A stretch of DNA of 64,000 nucleotides. Origin: an uncultured Lachnospiraceae bacterium. Its GTDB lineage: Bacteria > Bacillota > Clostridia > Lachnospirales > Lachnospiraceae. Both the position numbers and the translations under genes were made by a program. The notes under the pieces were generated by a model. That model was not told the DNA's origin and did no database searches. It was given only the letters and a program-made list of their open reading frames with translations. The DNA lies in NCBI GenBank assembly GCA_934317845.1, contig CAKRES010000013.1:20374-84373 (forward strand), in the 5' to 3' direction. Numbering within the stretch: position 1 is the first letter of the stretch; each line of letters begins with the position of its first letter. Positions 18,243 to 26,588 of the stretch are shown one piece after another.

Positions 18243-18258
18243 CCCTTAACATTTAAGA

Positions 18259-18525
18259 TTACTTTCTTAAACCTAACTTCTCGATCAGTACACGATATGC
18301 TTCGATATCTTTTGACTTGTAGTAAGCAAGTAAACGACGTCTCTGACCAACCATCTTCAGAAGACCTCTTCTGGAATGATGATCCTTCTTATGAACAGCA
18401 AGATGCTCATTTAAGTCATTGATTCTTGCGGTTAATAATGCGATCTGCACCTCGATAGAACCTGTGTCATTTGCGTCTTTTCCGTACTTTGCTACGATGT
18501 CTTTCTTCATTTCTGTTGTAATCAT
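18259..18525 (-). CDS. rpsO: 30S ribosomal protein S15
   Basis: A primary 16S rRNA-binding protein of the small subunit platform. At 88 residues it has the family length, with conserved segments GSIEVQIALLTARINDLNEH, HKKDHHSRRGLL and RRRLLAYYK. The ATG at 18525 is set by AAAGGAG eight bases upstream; an upstream in-frame ATG has no such site. The gene has its own promoter and a leader of about 85 bases that could hold an S15-binding autoregulatory structure. Confidence 0.98.
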   Translation of the reverse strand: MITTEMKKDIVAKYGKDANDTGSIEVQIALLTARINDLNEHLAVHKKDHHSRRGLLKMVGQRRRLLAYYKSKDIEAYRVLIEKLGLRK

Positions 18526-18573
18526 GTTACAATCTCCTTTCTTTTTTGTGATACGCCTGTCACTAAGATGCGG

Positions 18574-18586
18574 TCGGAGTGTCCGA
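18574..18586 (-). promoter_or_regulatory. Hairpin in the rpsO leader
   Basis: TCGGA and TCCGA pair around three bases in the 5' leader of rpsO. Firmicute S15 genes are commonly autoregulated through leader structure; this one is a candidate by position only. Confidence 0.35.
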
Positions 18587-18618
18587 TATCTGAGTAACGG
18601 CAAAAATCATACCTAGAT

Positions 18619-18647
18619 AATATAGCACAACTTTTTCTGCTTGTAAA
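18619..18647 (-). promoter_or_regulatory. Promoter of rpsO
   Basis: TTTACA (18647-18642) and TATATT (18624-18619) with a 17-bp spacer on the minus strand. It lies at the very end of and just past the truA stop (18657). Confidence 0.65.
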
Positions 18648-18656
18648 CCTGCTATT

Positions 18657-19436
18657 TTATTTTTTCTTATGGCGGATCATTGCATCATCATACTGCACAT
18701 CCCACAGAAATAATCCCATTGGTGGAGCTGTCATTCCGGCAAGAGAGCGGTTTTTCCCCTCCAATATCATTTTCATGTCCTCCGGAGTACGCTGCCCTTT
18801 TCCTACCTCTACCAGTGTTCCCGTCAAAATGCGCACCATATTATATAAAAAACCATTTCCGGTATACTCTATTGTAAGTTTTTCCCCAAATGGTACCGTC
18901 TCTTCCGTGATCGCAATGTCGTATACCGTGCGCACCGTGGATTTTTTCATCCTGCGATTGGCACAAAAGCTCTTATAATCCCACTCTCCACAAAGGATAG
19001 AAGCTGCTTTTTTCATGCTTGTAATATCAAGAGGATCCTTCACCTGCCATGCATAATTGCGCTCAAACACATCGATCACCGGACTGTTATAGATCACATA
19101 CCGGTAGCGTTTGGATACCGCAGATAATCTTGCATGAAACTTCTCCGGTACTTTTTCTACGGAAAGCACCGCAATGTCCTGTGGCAGATAGGCAAAAAAG
19201 GCTTTCAGAAGTGCTTCCTCCTGCCAGTCCTTCGTCGTCTTAAAATTGGCAACCTGACCTTTGGCATGGACCCCTGCATCCGTTCTTCCAGAGCCATTTA
19301 AGGAAATCTCCTCTCCGGTAAATCGACAGAGTAGTTCCGTTATTTTCTGTTCGATCGTCTGATCAGTGTGCCGCTGTGACTGCCAGCCATGGTATCTCCC
19401 TCCATCGTAGGCAATCGTGATCTTATAATTGGTCAT
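18657..19436 (-). CDS. truA: tRNA pseudouridine(38-40) synthase TruA
   Basis: It converts uridines 38-40 in the anticodon arm to pseudouridine. The 259-residue protein carries the catalytic aspartate in LNGSGRTDAGVHAKGQVANF (about residue 53) and the conserved FLYNMVRILTGTLVEVG in the second half. Its ATG overlaps the ribF stop by four bases. It is last of the truB-ribF-truA run. Confidence 0.96.
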   Translation of the reverse strand: MTNYKITIAYDGGRYHGWQSQRHTDQTIEQKITELLCRFTGEEISLNGSGRTDAGVHAKGQVANFKTTKDWQEEALLKAFFAYLPQDIAVLSVEKVPEKFHARLSAVSKRYRYVIYNSPVIDVFERNYAWQVKDPLDITSMKKAASILCGEWDYKSFCANRRMKKSTVRTVYDIAITEETVPFGEKLTIEYTGNGFLYNMVRILTGTLVEVGKGQRTPEDMKMILEGKNRSLAGMTAPPMGLFLWDVQYDDAMIRHKKK

Positions 19437-20359
19437 GATATCAGATCCTTTACATACTGCATTCCAAATTCCGCATCACGATGCATCTGCTCACTCAATT
19501 GTGCAACAGAATCAAACTTCTGCTCTTTTCGTACATAGTGCAGGAATTCGACCGTGATCTCCTCCCCGTAAATATCTTCATCAAAAGAAAAAAGATAAGT
19601 TTCCACCCCGACATCCCTGCCATCCACGGTAGGCTTTGTTCCAATGTTGGTAATGCCATATAGGATGCGTTCCTGCAAACGACAGCGTGTCACATATACC
19701 CCGTTTGGAGGGATCAGCTTCTCTGTCGGAACCTGCAGATTGGCAGTTGGCATTCCGATCGTGCGTCCAAGCTGTCTTCCATGCACGACCTCGCCACGGA
19801 TAAAATAAGGATGCCCCAGCATTTCATTGGTCTGCTCCATCTGTCCTTTACTAAGGCAGATCCGGATCTCACTGCTGCTGATCTTCTCCTCATTTTCCTC
19901 TTCTTTATACCGGGGCACAACCACAAGCTGATAGTCATATTTTTTAGACAAACGTCGCAGTACTTCACAGTCGCCCTGCCGCTGATAGCCGAAGTGAAAT
20001 TCTTCTCCCACAACGATCACTTTTGCCCCCATCTGTCCCACTAAAATATCCCGGACAAATGCCTCCGGAGACAAATGAATGAGTGGTTCCTCAAACCGGT
20101 ATTCTGCCAGGTGCTGAATCCCTAACTGCTCCAGATAATATCTTCGCTCCTCCGCAGTAAACAAAAATTCTTCTCCATTTTTCATGACCTTGGCAATCGA
20201 AGAATCAAACGTAAAGATCGCACTCTCATATCCCTGCTTTTCGTACTGTAACAGTTTTTCAATGAGCTTTTGATGTCCTTTGTGGATGCCATCAAACTTG
20301 CCACATGCCACGACCGTATTCGTTAAATGAATTGATTCAAAATCATGATAATACTGCAT
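19433..20359 (-). CDS. ribF: Bifunctional riboflavin kinase / FAD synthetase
   Basis: It makes FMN and FAD from riboflavin. The 308-residue protein has an N-terminal nucleotidyltransferase domain (VACGKFDGIHKGHQKLI, then FHFGYQRQGD and the SSSEIR segment). The C-terminal flavokinase domain has GRTIGMPTANL and ETYLFSFDEDIYGEEITVEF. It starts three bases after truB ends and overlaps truA, the order seen in many Firmicutes downstream of infB-rbfA. There is no FMN riboswitch ahead of it. Confidence 0.95.
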   Translation of the reverse strand: MQYYHDFESIHLTNTVVACGKFDGIHKGHQKLIEKLLQYEKQGYESAIFTFDSSIAKVMKNGEEFLFTAEERRYYLEQLGIQHLAEYRFEEPLIHLSPEAFVRDILVGQMGAKVIVVGEEFHFGYQRQGDCEVLRRLSKKYDYQLVVVPRYKEEENEEKISSSEIRICLSKGQMEQTNEMLGHPYFIRGEVVHGRQLGRTIGMPTANLQVPTEKLIPPNGVYVTRCRLQERILYGITNIGTKPTVDGRDVGVETYLFSFDEDIYGEEITVEFLHYVRKEQKFDSVAQLSEQMHRDAEFGMQYVKDLIS

Positions 20360-20362
20360 CTT

Positions 20363-21247
20363 TCATCCTTTCACAAAAAACAGTTTTTTCGGTTTCATTT
20401 TCCTGATCGTTTTTTCATAACAATAAATCCCGATAAATGTACCATCCTGCTTGTAAACGCAAAGTTCTTCCGGCTGTTCTTTTTCCGGATAGGAAAAAGC
20501 GTTCCCATTATCCAAAAGTTTATCCAGAGAAGCAGGCGCAACAAACTTTGGCAACGCAGAAAATGCTTCATCGACCGGGTGAAGCACACTCCCAATCTTC
20601 CCCTCTTTTTGCAAATTTTCAACCTCACTCAAACGAAATGCATCCTCCAGATAAAATTCCCCCACTCTTGTGCGGATGAGATCCTGCATAGCTGCCATGC
20701 AGCCGAGTTTCTGTCCAATATCACGGCACAGACTGCGGATATACGTTCCTTTGGAACAGGAAATCTCCATCGTCACCAAAGGAAGAGTGATGTCAATGAT
20801 CTCAATAGAAAAAATCTCCACTTGAACAGGTTTGCGTTCCACCACTTTTCCCTCTCTTGCAAGCTCATAAAGTTTCTTTCCGTCGACCTTACGTGCCGAA
20901 TACATCGGAGGAATCTGATCATACACACCGACAAAAGAGCGTATGGCTTCCGTCACCTGCTCCGGTGTCTGCGTCACATCCCGCTGTTCAAGCACCGTTC
21001 CCGTCATATCTTCGGTGTCCGTTGATACTCCAAGCCGCATAACAGCCCGGTACGTTTTAGAACGATCTGCCAACAGATCACAGAGCTTTGTTGCTTTTCC
21101 TATACAAACAGGAAGAACTCCCTGTGCCGCCGGATCCAGTGTTCCGGTATGCCCGATTTTTTTCATTTGAAGGATTCCGCGCAGCTTTGCCACCACATCG
21201 TGGGATGTATAGCCGGGTTCCTTGTATATATTTAACATGCCATCCAT
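20363..21247 (-). CDS. truB: tRNA pseudouridine(55) synthase TruB
   Basis: It forms pseudouridine 55 in the T-loop. The 294-residue protein shows the GxLNIYKEPGYTSHDVV start, the catalytic aspartate in HTGTLDPAAQGVLPVCIG (about residue 37) and CSKGTYIRSLCRDIG. The ATG lies immediately after the stop codon of the upstream EAL gene, whose last codons hold AGGAG, so translation is coupled. In the standard cluster truB follows rbfA-nrnA; here an EAL gene and a PurF-like gene precede it. Confidence 0.95.
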   Translation of the reverse strand: MDGMLNIYKEPGYTSHDVVAKLRGILQMKKIGHTGTLDPAAQGVLPVCIGKATKLCDLLADRSKTYRAVMRLGVSTDTEDMTGTVLEQRDVTQTPEQVTEAIRSFVGVYDQIPPMYSARKVDGKKLYELAREGKVVERKPVQVEIFSIEIIDITLPLVTMEISCSKGTYIRSLCRDIGQKLGCMAAMQDLIRTRVGEFYLEDAFRLSEVENLQKEGKIGSVLHPVDEAFSALPKFVAPASLDKLLDNGNAFSYPEKEQPEELCVYKQDGTFIGIYCYEKTIRKMKPKKLFFVKG

Positions 21248-23176
21248 CTATTTTTTCTCCTGTTTTATAAAGGTAATAAAATCCTTCTCTGGCAAAGGTC
21301 TGGAGTAATAATAGCCTTGAATATACTCACATTGCAATGCAGAAAACACCTCTGCAAGCTGCTCTGTCTCAATTCCCTCTACCACGATCTTCATATTCAT
21401 GTCCTTGATCATGCGTATCGTATTTTCCAGCACAATATGCATCCGGTCATTGCCGTAGGCATCTGCCAGCGTCTTATCCAGTTTCACAATATGAAACGGC
21501 AGGGAAATGATCCGCCCCATATTGGAGTATCCCGTTCCATAGTCATCAAGTGAAAATTTAATCCCGGCATCACTTAGTGTCTGTATATTCGAAATCATTG
21601 TATTCTGAGAATAGGATGCAGCTGTTTCAGTAATCTCCAGATTAATCTGTTCCACAGGAACGTTGTAATGTTTCAGCATCTGTAAGATCTCTTCAGCCAG
21701 ATGCTCATTCATGCACTGTGCAACGGACAGATTGATCTCAATATAATCAAGTCCCAATGCTTGATATTCTTCACTGGAAATAAAGCGACACACCTCTTCT
21801 AACACATACAATCCGATCTTGTGGATCGCCCCGCTTTTTTCCGCTGCCCTGATCAGTAATTCCGGAGAAATGAAACCATACTTGTCATCAATCAGACGAA
21901 GCAGTGCCTCCGCAGATTGGAAACGTTTCTCCTTCACAGAATAAATTGGCTGATAATAGACCTGGAACTGGTGACTTGCCAGTGCTTTTTCTATAATACG
22001 GTCAATCTCATTCATCAGATCATAATGATCCTTCTGGTATACATCTTTTGCATAAACGATCTTCCGCGCATACTTCTCTTTGAACAATTCATTTCCAAAT
22101 GCCATGATCACTTCTACATCATCAATGTCCTGTGGACAATCCATAATACACGTACTGACTGTCACATTCACAGTCATCTGATGCCATGTTACAGGAACAG
22201 AAAACAGCTGCAATAACTCCTCTGCCATCTGTTCTGTCTGTTCATTATAACGGTCATAAACAGCCAAGCGGAATTTACCATCCCCAAGATAATAATATTC
22301 TGCGCCATAATCCAGCTGTTTCATCCGTGTTTCGATCATATCGGAAAGTTTGCCTGTAAACTCCTGCATTCCGGCATACCCCAGCATTTCTCTAAGGGAT
22401 ACAAAATTTATGACATTTAACAGCAAGATCCGCTGCGATTTTCCATTGATCAGACGCTGTCTGGTGTCCTCCATGTAATGTGTCACATTACCAAATCCGG
22501 TTGCCGTATCAAGAAGACTCTCCGGACTCTGTACCACAAGAGACACAAAAACCAGGCTCATTGCAGTTGCAAACATTTCAATCAGACACCACGGATAAAC
22601 GTATTGCACCAACAAAGCTGCGATCAATACCGGAAAAATGATCAGCAATGAAAACAGCTTCCGTTTATTGAATAGCTTATGATACGCAATCACATGCAGC
22701 ATACTGGTCAGCATATAGAAAAATGCGATCACATATAACAGCCAGAAAAGTGATCCTCTGACATAGTCTCCCTCAGTAGTGATCACAAATATATCATGAG
22801 TGAAAAAATTACATAACAATGCAATGATCAGTAACGGAAACGGAAAGATCAGAACAACTTTTGCAGCCCATTTCCGATAACAGTGCCAGGTATCCGTTAA
22901 TGTATTCACATAGATCATATATAACATCGGGGTAACCGTATGAGTGAACAAATAGATCGTGTGTACCACATACTGTGTGATCATCTGCGAACCAGAAATT
23001 GCATCCAGTTCAATAGAAAGTATGTCAAACAACGCTGCCACAAAGCAATTACTCAGCAACAGTAAATAGCAGCGGTTCTCACGTCCTTTGGTCATTTTAC
23101 GAAAGAAACTGGTTGTGATCAGAATTGCGATCAACAGCACCGCGCAATAATCAAAATATGGAATCTTTTCCATCAT
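21248..23176 (-). CDS. Membrane EAL-domain c-di-GMP phosphodiesterase with degenerate GGDEF
   Basis: This 642-residue protein has about seven hydrophobic helices in its first 220 residues. Next comes a GGDEF-like domain whose signature is replaced by LGDGKFRL, so it is not a cyclase and could at most bind nucleotide. A C-terminal EAL domain covers about residues 390-640. The EAL residues look intact: SAEALLRL, EINLSVAQ, NLEITETA, SLDDYGTGYSNM, KLDKTL, VVEGIETEQL and QGYYYSRPLP. It should hydrolyse c-di-GMP at the membrane. The start at 23176 lies two bases after the PurF-like stop with AAAGGA ahead, and truB follows with no gap. Placing a signalling gene inside a tRNA-modification run is unusual. 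Confidence 0.9.
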   Translation of the reverse strand: MMEKIPYFDYCAVLLIAILITTSFFRKMTKGRENRCYLLLLSNCFVAALFDILSIELDAISGSQMITQYVVHTIYLFTHTVTPMLYMIYVNTLTDTWHCYRKWAAKVVLIFPFPLLIIALLCNFFTHDIFVITTEGDYVRGSLFWLLYVIAFFYMLTSMLHVIAYHKLFNKRKLFSLLIIFPVLIAALLVQYVYPWCLIEMFATAMSLVFVSLVVQSPESLLDTATGFGNVTHYMEDTRQRLINGKSQRILLLNVINFVSLREMLGYAGMQEFTGKLSDMIETRMKQLDYGAEYYYLGDGKFRLAVYDRYNEQTEQMAEELLQLFSVPVTWHQMTVNVTVSTCIMDCPQDIDDVEVIMAFGNELFKEKYARKIVYAKDVYQKDHYDLMNEIDRIIEKALASHQFQVYYQPIYSVKEKRFQSAEALLRLIDDKYGFISPELLIRAAEKSGAIHKIGLYVLEEVCRFISSEEYQALGLDYIEINLSVAQCMNEHLAEEILQMLKHYNVPVEQINLEITETAASYSQNTMISNIQTLSDAGIKFSLDDYGTGYSNMGRIISLPFHIVKLDKTLADAYGNDRMHIVLENTIRMIKDMNMKIVVEGIETEQLAEVFSALQCEYIQGYYYSRPLPEKDFITFIKQEKK

Positions 23177-23178
23177 GA

Positions 23179-24591
23179 TCAGATATCCTTTCCATTCCAA
23201 CAATAAGTACAAAGATTCTCCTCCGGAATCCCAACTGCTTTCAGCATATCATCCAAACGGTTAAACCGAAGTGTTGTAAATTTTAACTCCTTGCGGATTT
23301 CTTCTACCATCTGCTCGTATTTCTCCGAATCCGGATCTGCATACTGTGCAAGAATATCCTCCGAAACATCTTCGGTTCCTTCTAATCGTGCGATCATACG
23401 TCTTGTGATCAGCTCCATTTCAGAAGAAGACCGCGAGAAATTCAAAAACTTACAGCCGTAGATCAACGGTGGACAAGCCGGACGGATATGTACCTCCGTA
23501 GCACCGCTTTCATATAAGAATTCAGTAGTTTCTCTTAACTGGGTACCACGCACGATCGAATCATCGATCAGCAAAAGGCTCTTATCCTTGATGAGATCAT
23601 GCACTGCGATCAGTTTCATTTTTGCGATCATATCACGTTTACTCTGCACGGTCGGCATAAAAGATCTTGGCCACGTCGGTGTATACTTAATAAACGGGCG
23701 GGAAAATGGAATGCCTGATTCGTTAGCATATCCGATCGCATGCGCCGTGCCGGAATCCGGCACTCCGGCTACAATATCCGGCTTTACATGATCTCTCTTT
23801 GCCATACTCTTTCCACAATTATACCGCATTTTCTCTACACTGATCCCCTCGTAGGAGCTGGATGGGTATCCATAGTACACCCACAAAAAGGTACAGATCT
23901 TCATTTTTGTTCCGGGAGCAAGCAGCGTTCTCACGCCGGTCTCATTACAGATCACGATCTCTCCCGGTCCTAATTCCTTCAAATCGCGATAACCGAGATT
24001 GTGATAAGCAAAGGACTCAAAGGATAAGCAGAACGCATCTTCCTTATGTCCTACCACAAGCGGAGTTCTGCCATATTTATCTCTCGCCCCGTAAATTCCC
24101 TTTGGTGTTAAGATCATCAGCGTCAGGGACCCATCTACCTTTTCCTGTGCATAGTGGATGCCCTCGATCAGATTGTCTTTCTGATTGATCATTGCTGCAA
24201 CAAGCTCTGTCGGGTTAATGTCACCGCCACTCATTTCCAGAAAATGACTGGTTCCATTACCAAACACTTCCTCCACAAGTTCTTTGGCATTATTGATCTT
24301 ACTTACAGTCGTGATCGCATACGTACCATGGTGAGAACGTACGATCAATGGCTGCGGCTCATAATCGGAAATACAACCAATTCCATAGTATCCCTTCATC
24401 TGCTGCATATCTTTATCAAACTTGGTTCGGAATGGGGAATTTTCAATATTATGAATGGCACGGTCAAAGCCTTTTTCTCCATACACAGCAAGACCTCCCC
24501 GGCGTGTTCCTAAATGTGAATGGTAGTCCGTACCAAAAAACAAATCAAACAAACAGTCCTCTTTTGATGCAACACCAAAAAATCCTCCCAT
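23179..24591 (-). CDS. PurF-like phosphoribosyltransferase lacking the glutaminase residues
   Basis: The 470-residue protein has the overall order of amidophosphoribosyltransferase (PurF), which makes phosphoribosylamine from PRPP and glutamine. The C-terminal half keeps the PRPP loop SLLLIDDSIVRGTQLRET. Cysteines sit where the PurF Fe-S ligands are expected: KICTFLWVYYG, YGCKFLNF and NLCTYC. The N-terminal domain begins MGGFFGVASKEDC, with no cysteine at position 2 or after a short propeptide. The usual GHxRYST and NGNL segments are replaced by GIGCISDYEPQP and VSKINN. Glutamine hydrolysis is therefore unlikely. It could use free ammonia, or have a regulatory or different role. It is divergent from amt-glnK across 279 bp. 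Confidence 0.82.
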   Translation of the reverse strand: MGGFFGVASKEDCLFDLFFGTDYHSHLGTRRGGLAVYGEKGFDRAIHNIENSPFRTKFDKDMQQMKGYYGIGCISDYEPQPLIVRSHHGTYAITTVSKINNAKELVEEVFGNGTSHFLEMSGGDINPTELVAAMINQKDNLIEGIHYAQEKVDGSLTLMILTPKGIYGARDKYGRTPLVVGHKEDAFCLSFESFAYHNLGYRDLKELGPGEIVICNETGVRTLLAPGTKMKICTFLWVYYGYPSSSYEGISVEKMRYNCGKSMAKRDHVKPDIVAGVPDSGTAHAIGYANESGIPFSRPFIKYTPTWPRSFMPTVQSKRDMIAKMKLIAVHDLIKDKSLLLIDDSIVRGTQLRETTEFLYESGATEVHIRPACPPLIYGCKFLNFSRSSSEMELITRRMIARLEGTEDVSEDILAQYADPDSEKYEQMVEEIRKELKFTTLRFNRLDDMLKAVGIPEENLCTYCWNGKDI

Positions 24592-24630
24592 AACAACCTC
24601 CTAAAATTCTACATTAACTTTATCCAATCT

Positions 24631-24659
24631 ATTTTATCAAAACCATGCAATCGTGGCAA
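24631..24659 (-). promoter_or_regulatory. Promoter of the PurF-like gene
   Basis: TTGCCA (24659-24654) and TAAAAT (24636-24631) are 17 bp apart on the minus strand, about 40 bp before the start codon. No purine or PRPP riboswitch is visible. Confidence 0.6.
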
Positions 24660-24760
24660 GGGAAATCTATCATCTTCCTCTTCCTTTCCACTCTTATCGC
24701 AGCAAATACGGAAAAAAACGATATTTTACCATTTCTTTGCCATAGAAATAAAAAAAAGAC

Positions 24761-24789
24761 TTGCGAACTAAAAAAAAGTATGGTAGTAT
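24761..24789 (+). promoter_or_regulatory. Promoter of amt-glnK
   Basis: TTGCGA (24761-24766) and TAGTAT (24784-24789) have a 17-bp spacer. The predicted start near 24796 is immediately upstream of a terminator hairpin. Confidence 0.5.
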
Positions 24790-24795
24790 CTTTGG

Positions 24796-24834
24796 CAGAC
24801 AAAGGTGTCTGGATATTTCCAGGCACCTTTTTTT
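24796..24834 (+). promoter_or_regulatory. Leader terminator with overlapping alternative hairpin ahead of amt
   Basis: AAAGGTGTCTGGA (24801-24813) and TCCAGGCACCTTT (24818-24830) form a terminator stem (12 Watson-Crick pairs and one G-U) followed by T residues, only 40 bp before the amt start. CAGAC (24796-24800) can instead pair with GTCTG (24807-24811), leaving the 6-base loop AAAGGT. The two structures exclude each other, the layout of an attenuator. The loop has A at position 1 and G at position 4, as in ANTAR-protein target hairpins. No second hairpin of that type was found upstream, so the ANTAR assignment is tentative. Confidence 0.5.
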
Positions 24835-24870
24835 GTATTCAAAAACAAATTAAGATAGGAGGAAACTGTT

Positions 24871-26109
24871 ATGAATACTGGAGATACCGGATTTATGTTG
24901 ATCTGCGCCGCATTTGTGTTGTTTATGACACCCGGCCTTGCATTTTTTTATGGAGGACTGGTACGGCGAAAAAATGTGTTGAACACGATGATGTCATCCA
25001 TCTTTATCATCGGACTGGCATCCGTGATGTGGATCGCCTTCGGCTACTCACTGAGTTTTAGCGGAGATGGCATGCTGCTTGGAAATCTGAAGCAGGCCTT
25101 CTTATCCGGCATGGGAATGGATGTCGGCACCTATGCTCCTACCATTCCGGCTTACGTCTTTGTTGCCTTTCAGATGATGTTCGCCATCATCACCCCTGCA
25201 TTGATCACCGGATCTGTTGCCGGAAGAATGCGTTTCCCGGCATTGGTATTCTTCATTTTCCTGTGGTCGATCGTCGTATATTATCCACTCGCTCACATGG
25301 TGTGGGGCCACGGAGGATTGTTAGGGGAAGTATTAGGATCTGTTGATTTCGCAGGTGGAAATGTCGTACATATTTCTTCCGGTGTCAGCGGACTTGTTCT
25401 TGCCATTCTTCTTGGCAAACGTCGTGGCTATGCCCACCAGTCTTACCGCACCCACAACGTTCCTTTCGTTATCCTCGGTGCGTCTCTGCTGCTCTTTGGC
25501 TGGCTCGGCTTTAACGCAGGCTCTGCTCTTGGGGCAAATGGTCTTGCCGCCCACGCTTTCATCACAACGATCACATCCTGCGGTGCCGCAACACTGAGCT
25601 GGATGCTGACAGAAGTGATCTTAAACGGAAAACCAACCGCAGTTGGTGCTTCTACCGGTATTGTACTGGGACTGGTTGCCATTACACCGGGAGCCGGCTT
25701 TGTTCCAATCTGGGCATCCTTTGTGATCGGTGCACTCGTCTCCCCAATCTGCTACTTTACCATGTCAGTGGTCAAAGAAAAGCTCGGCTATGATGATGCC
25801 TTGGATGCTTTTGGATGTCATGGTATCGGAGGTATCTGGGGTGGTATCGCCACCGGATTATTTGCAAAAAGCTCTATTAACAGTGTGGCACGCTATGATG
25901 GGCTTGTTTATGGAGATACCCGTTTATTCCTGGCACAGTTACTCAGCATTGTGATCACCATTGCCATTGCCATCGTCGGCACCCTGCTCTGCGCTTTTGT
26001 TGTCAAACTCGTTACGCCGCTTCGGGTATCGGATCATGACGAGCGTATCGGACTGGACAAATCACAGCACGGAGAAGAAGCATATCCAACCTTTAACGGT
26101 TTAGATTAA
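24871..26109 (+). CDS. amt: Ammonium transporter (Amt/MEP/Rh family)
   Basis: A trimeric membrane channel-type transporter that brings in ammonium. The 412-residue protein has about eleven hydrophobic segments. Family motifs include FMTPGLAFFYGGLVRRKN near the N-terminus, YPLAHMVWGHGG (about residue 144), FAGGNVVHISSG with the first pore histidine and DAFGCHGIGGIWGGIATG with the second. The ribosome site is AGGAGG. glnK follows 16 bp later, the usual pairing in which PII plugs the transporter when nitrogen is plentiful. A leader terminator precedes the gene. Confidence 0.96.
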   Translation: MNTGDTGFMLICAAFVLFMTPGLAFFYGGLVRRKNVLNTMMSSIFIIGLASVMWIAFGYSLSFSGDGMLLGNLKQAFLSGMGMDVGTYAPTIPAYVFVAFQMMFAIITPALITGSVAGRMRFPALVFFIFLWSIVVYYPLAHMVWGHGGLLGEVLGSVDFAGGNVVHISSGVSGLVLAILLGKRRGYAHQSYRTHNVPFVILGASLLLFGWLGFNAGSALGANGLAAHAFITTITSCGAATLSWMLTEVILNGKPTAVGASTGIVLGLVAITPGAGFVPIWASFVIGALVSPICYFTMSVVKEKLGYDDALDAFGCHGIGGIWGGIATGLFAKSSINSVARYDGLVYGDTRLFLAQLLSIVITIAIAIVGTLLCAFVVKLVTPLRVSDHDERIGLDKSQHGEEAYPTFNGLD

Positions 26110-26125
26110 AAAAGGAGGTTCTACT

Positions 26126-26503
26126 ATGATTAAAATAGATGCAATCGTCAGAACAGAAAAAATGGAAGAGGTAGAAGATGCCTTAAAAGAAATGCATGTA
26201 CACGGCATGACCATCAGTGAGGTGATGGGATGTGGAACAAGCTTAGGTTACACTACCCATGTGCGTGCCTCCAAAGTAGATGTCAATCTGGTTCCCAAAG
26301 TAAAATTTGAAGTAGTCGTATCCAATCAGGAATGGGCAGATAAAACAGTGGAAGCCATTTCTAAAGTAGCGTATACCGGGGAACATGGTGATGGAAAAAT
26401 ATTCCTCTACGAATTACTCGATACGGTGCGTATCCGTACCGGCGAACACGGACCAAAAGCACTTTGGGATCTGGAACAATTTAAAGAAGGTCAGGAAGAT
26501 TAA
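26126..26503 (+). CDS. glnK: Nitrogen regulatory PII protein, GlnK type
   Basis: A trimeric sensor of 2-oxoglutarate and ADP/ATP that blocks Amt. The 125-residue protein has SEVMGCGTSLGYTT, the core LVPKVKFEVVV, the nucleotide loop YTGEHGDGKIFLYEL and the ending VRIRTGEHG, with about a dozen extra C-terminal residues. In the T-loop the residue equivalent to Tyr51 of E. coli GlnK is Val51, so it is probably not uridylylated. It follows amt by 16 bp and ends before a bidirectional terminator. Confidence 0.94.
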   Translation: MIKIDAIVRTEKMEEVEDALKEMHVHGMTISEVMGCGTSLGYTTHVRASKVDVNLVPKVKFEVVVSNQEWADKTVEAISKVAYTGEHGDGKIFLYELLDTVRIRTGEHGPKALWDLEQFKEGQED

Positions 26504-26540
26504 AAACAGCGTATGCCAGAACAGTCTTTCTAAAATAAAA

Positions 26541-26578
26541 AGTGTTCTTCTTCGTTTCATCATAACGAAAAGAACACT
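26541..26578. terminator. Bidirectional terminator between glnK and nrnA
   Basis: AGTGTTCTT-TTCGTT pairs with AACGAA-AGAACACT around TCATCAT, with T-rich sequence on both outer sides. It serves glnK on plus and nrnA on minus. Confidence 0.8.
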
Positions 26579-26588
26579 CTTTTATTTT

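Noticed and set aside
19994..20300. FMN riboswitch or other regulator for ribF
   Set aside because: ribF lies three bases after truB, so no leader exists, and no RFN element is visible.
24592..24760. Purine or PRPP riboswitch ahead of the PurF-like gene
   Set aside because: The predicted leader is only about 30 bases and shows no conserved core.
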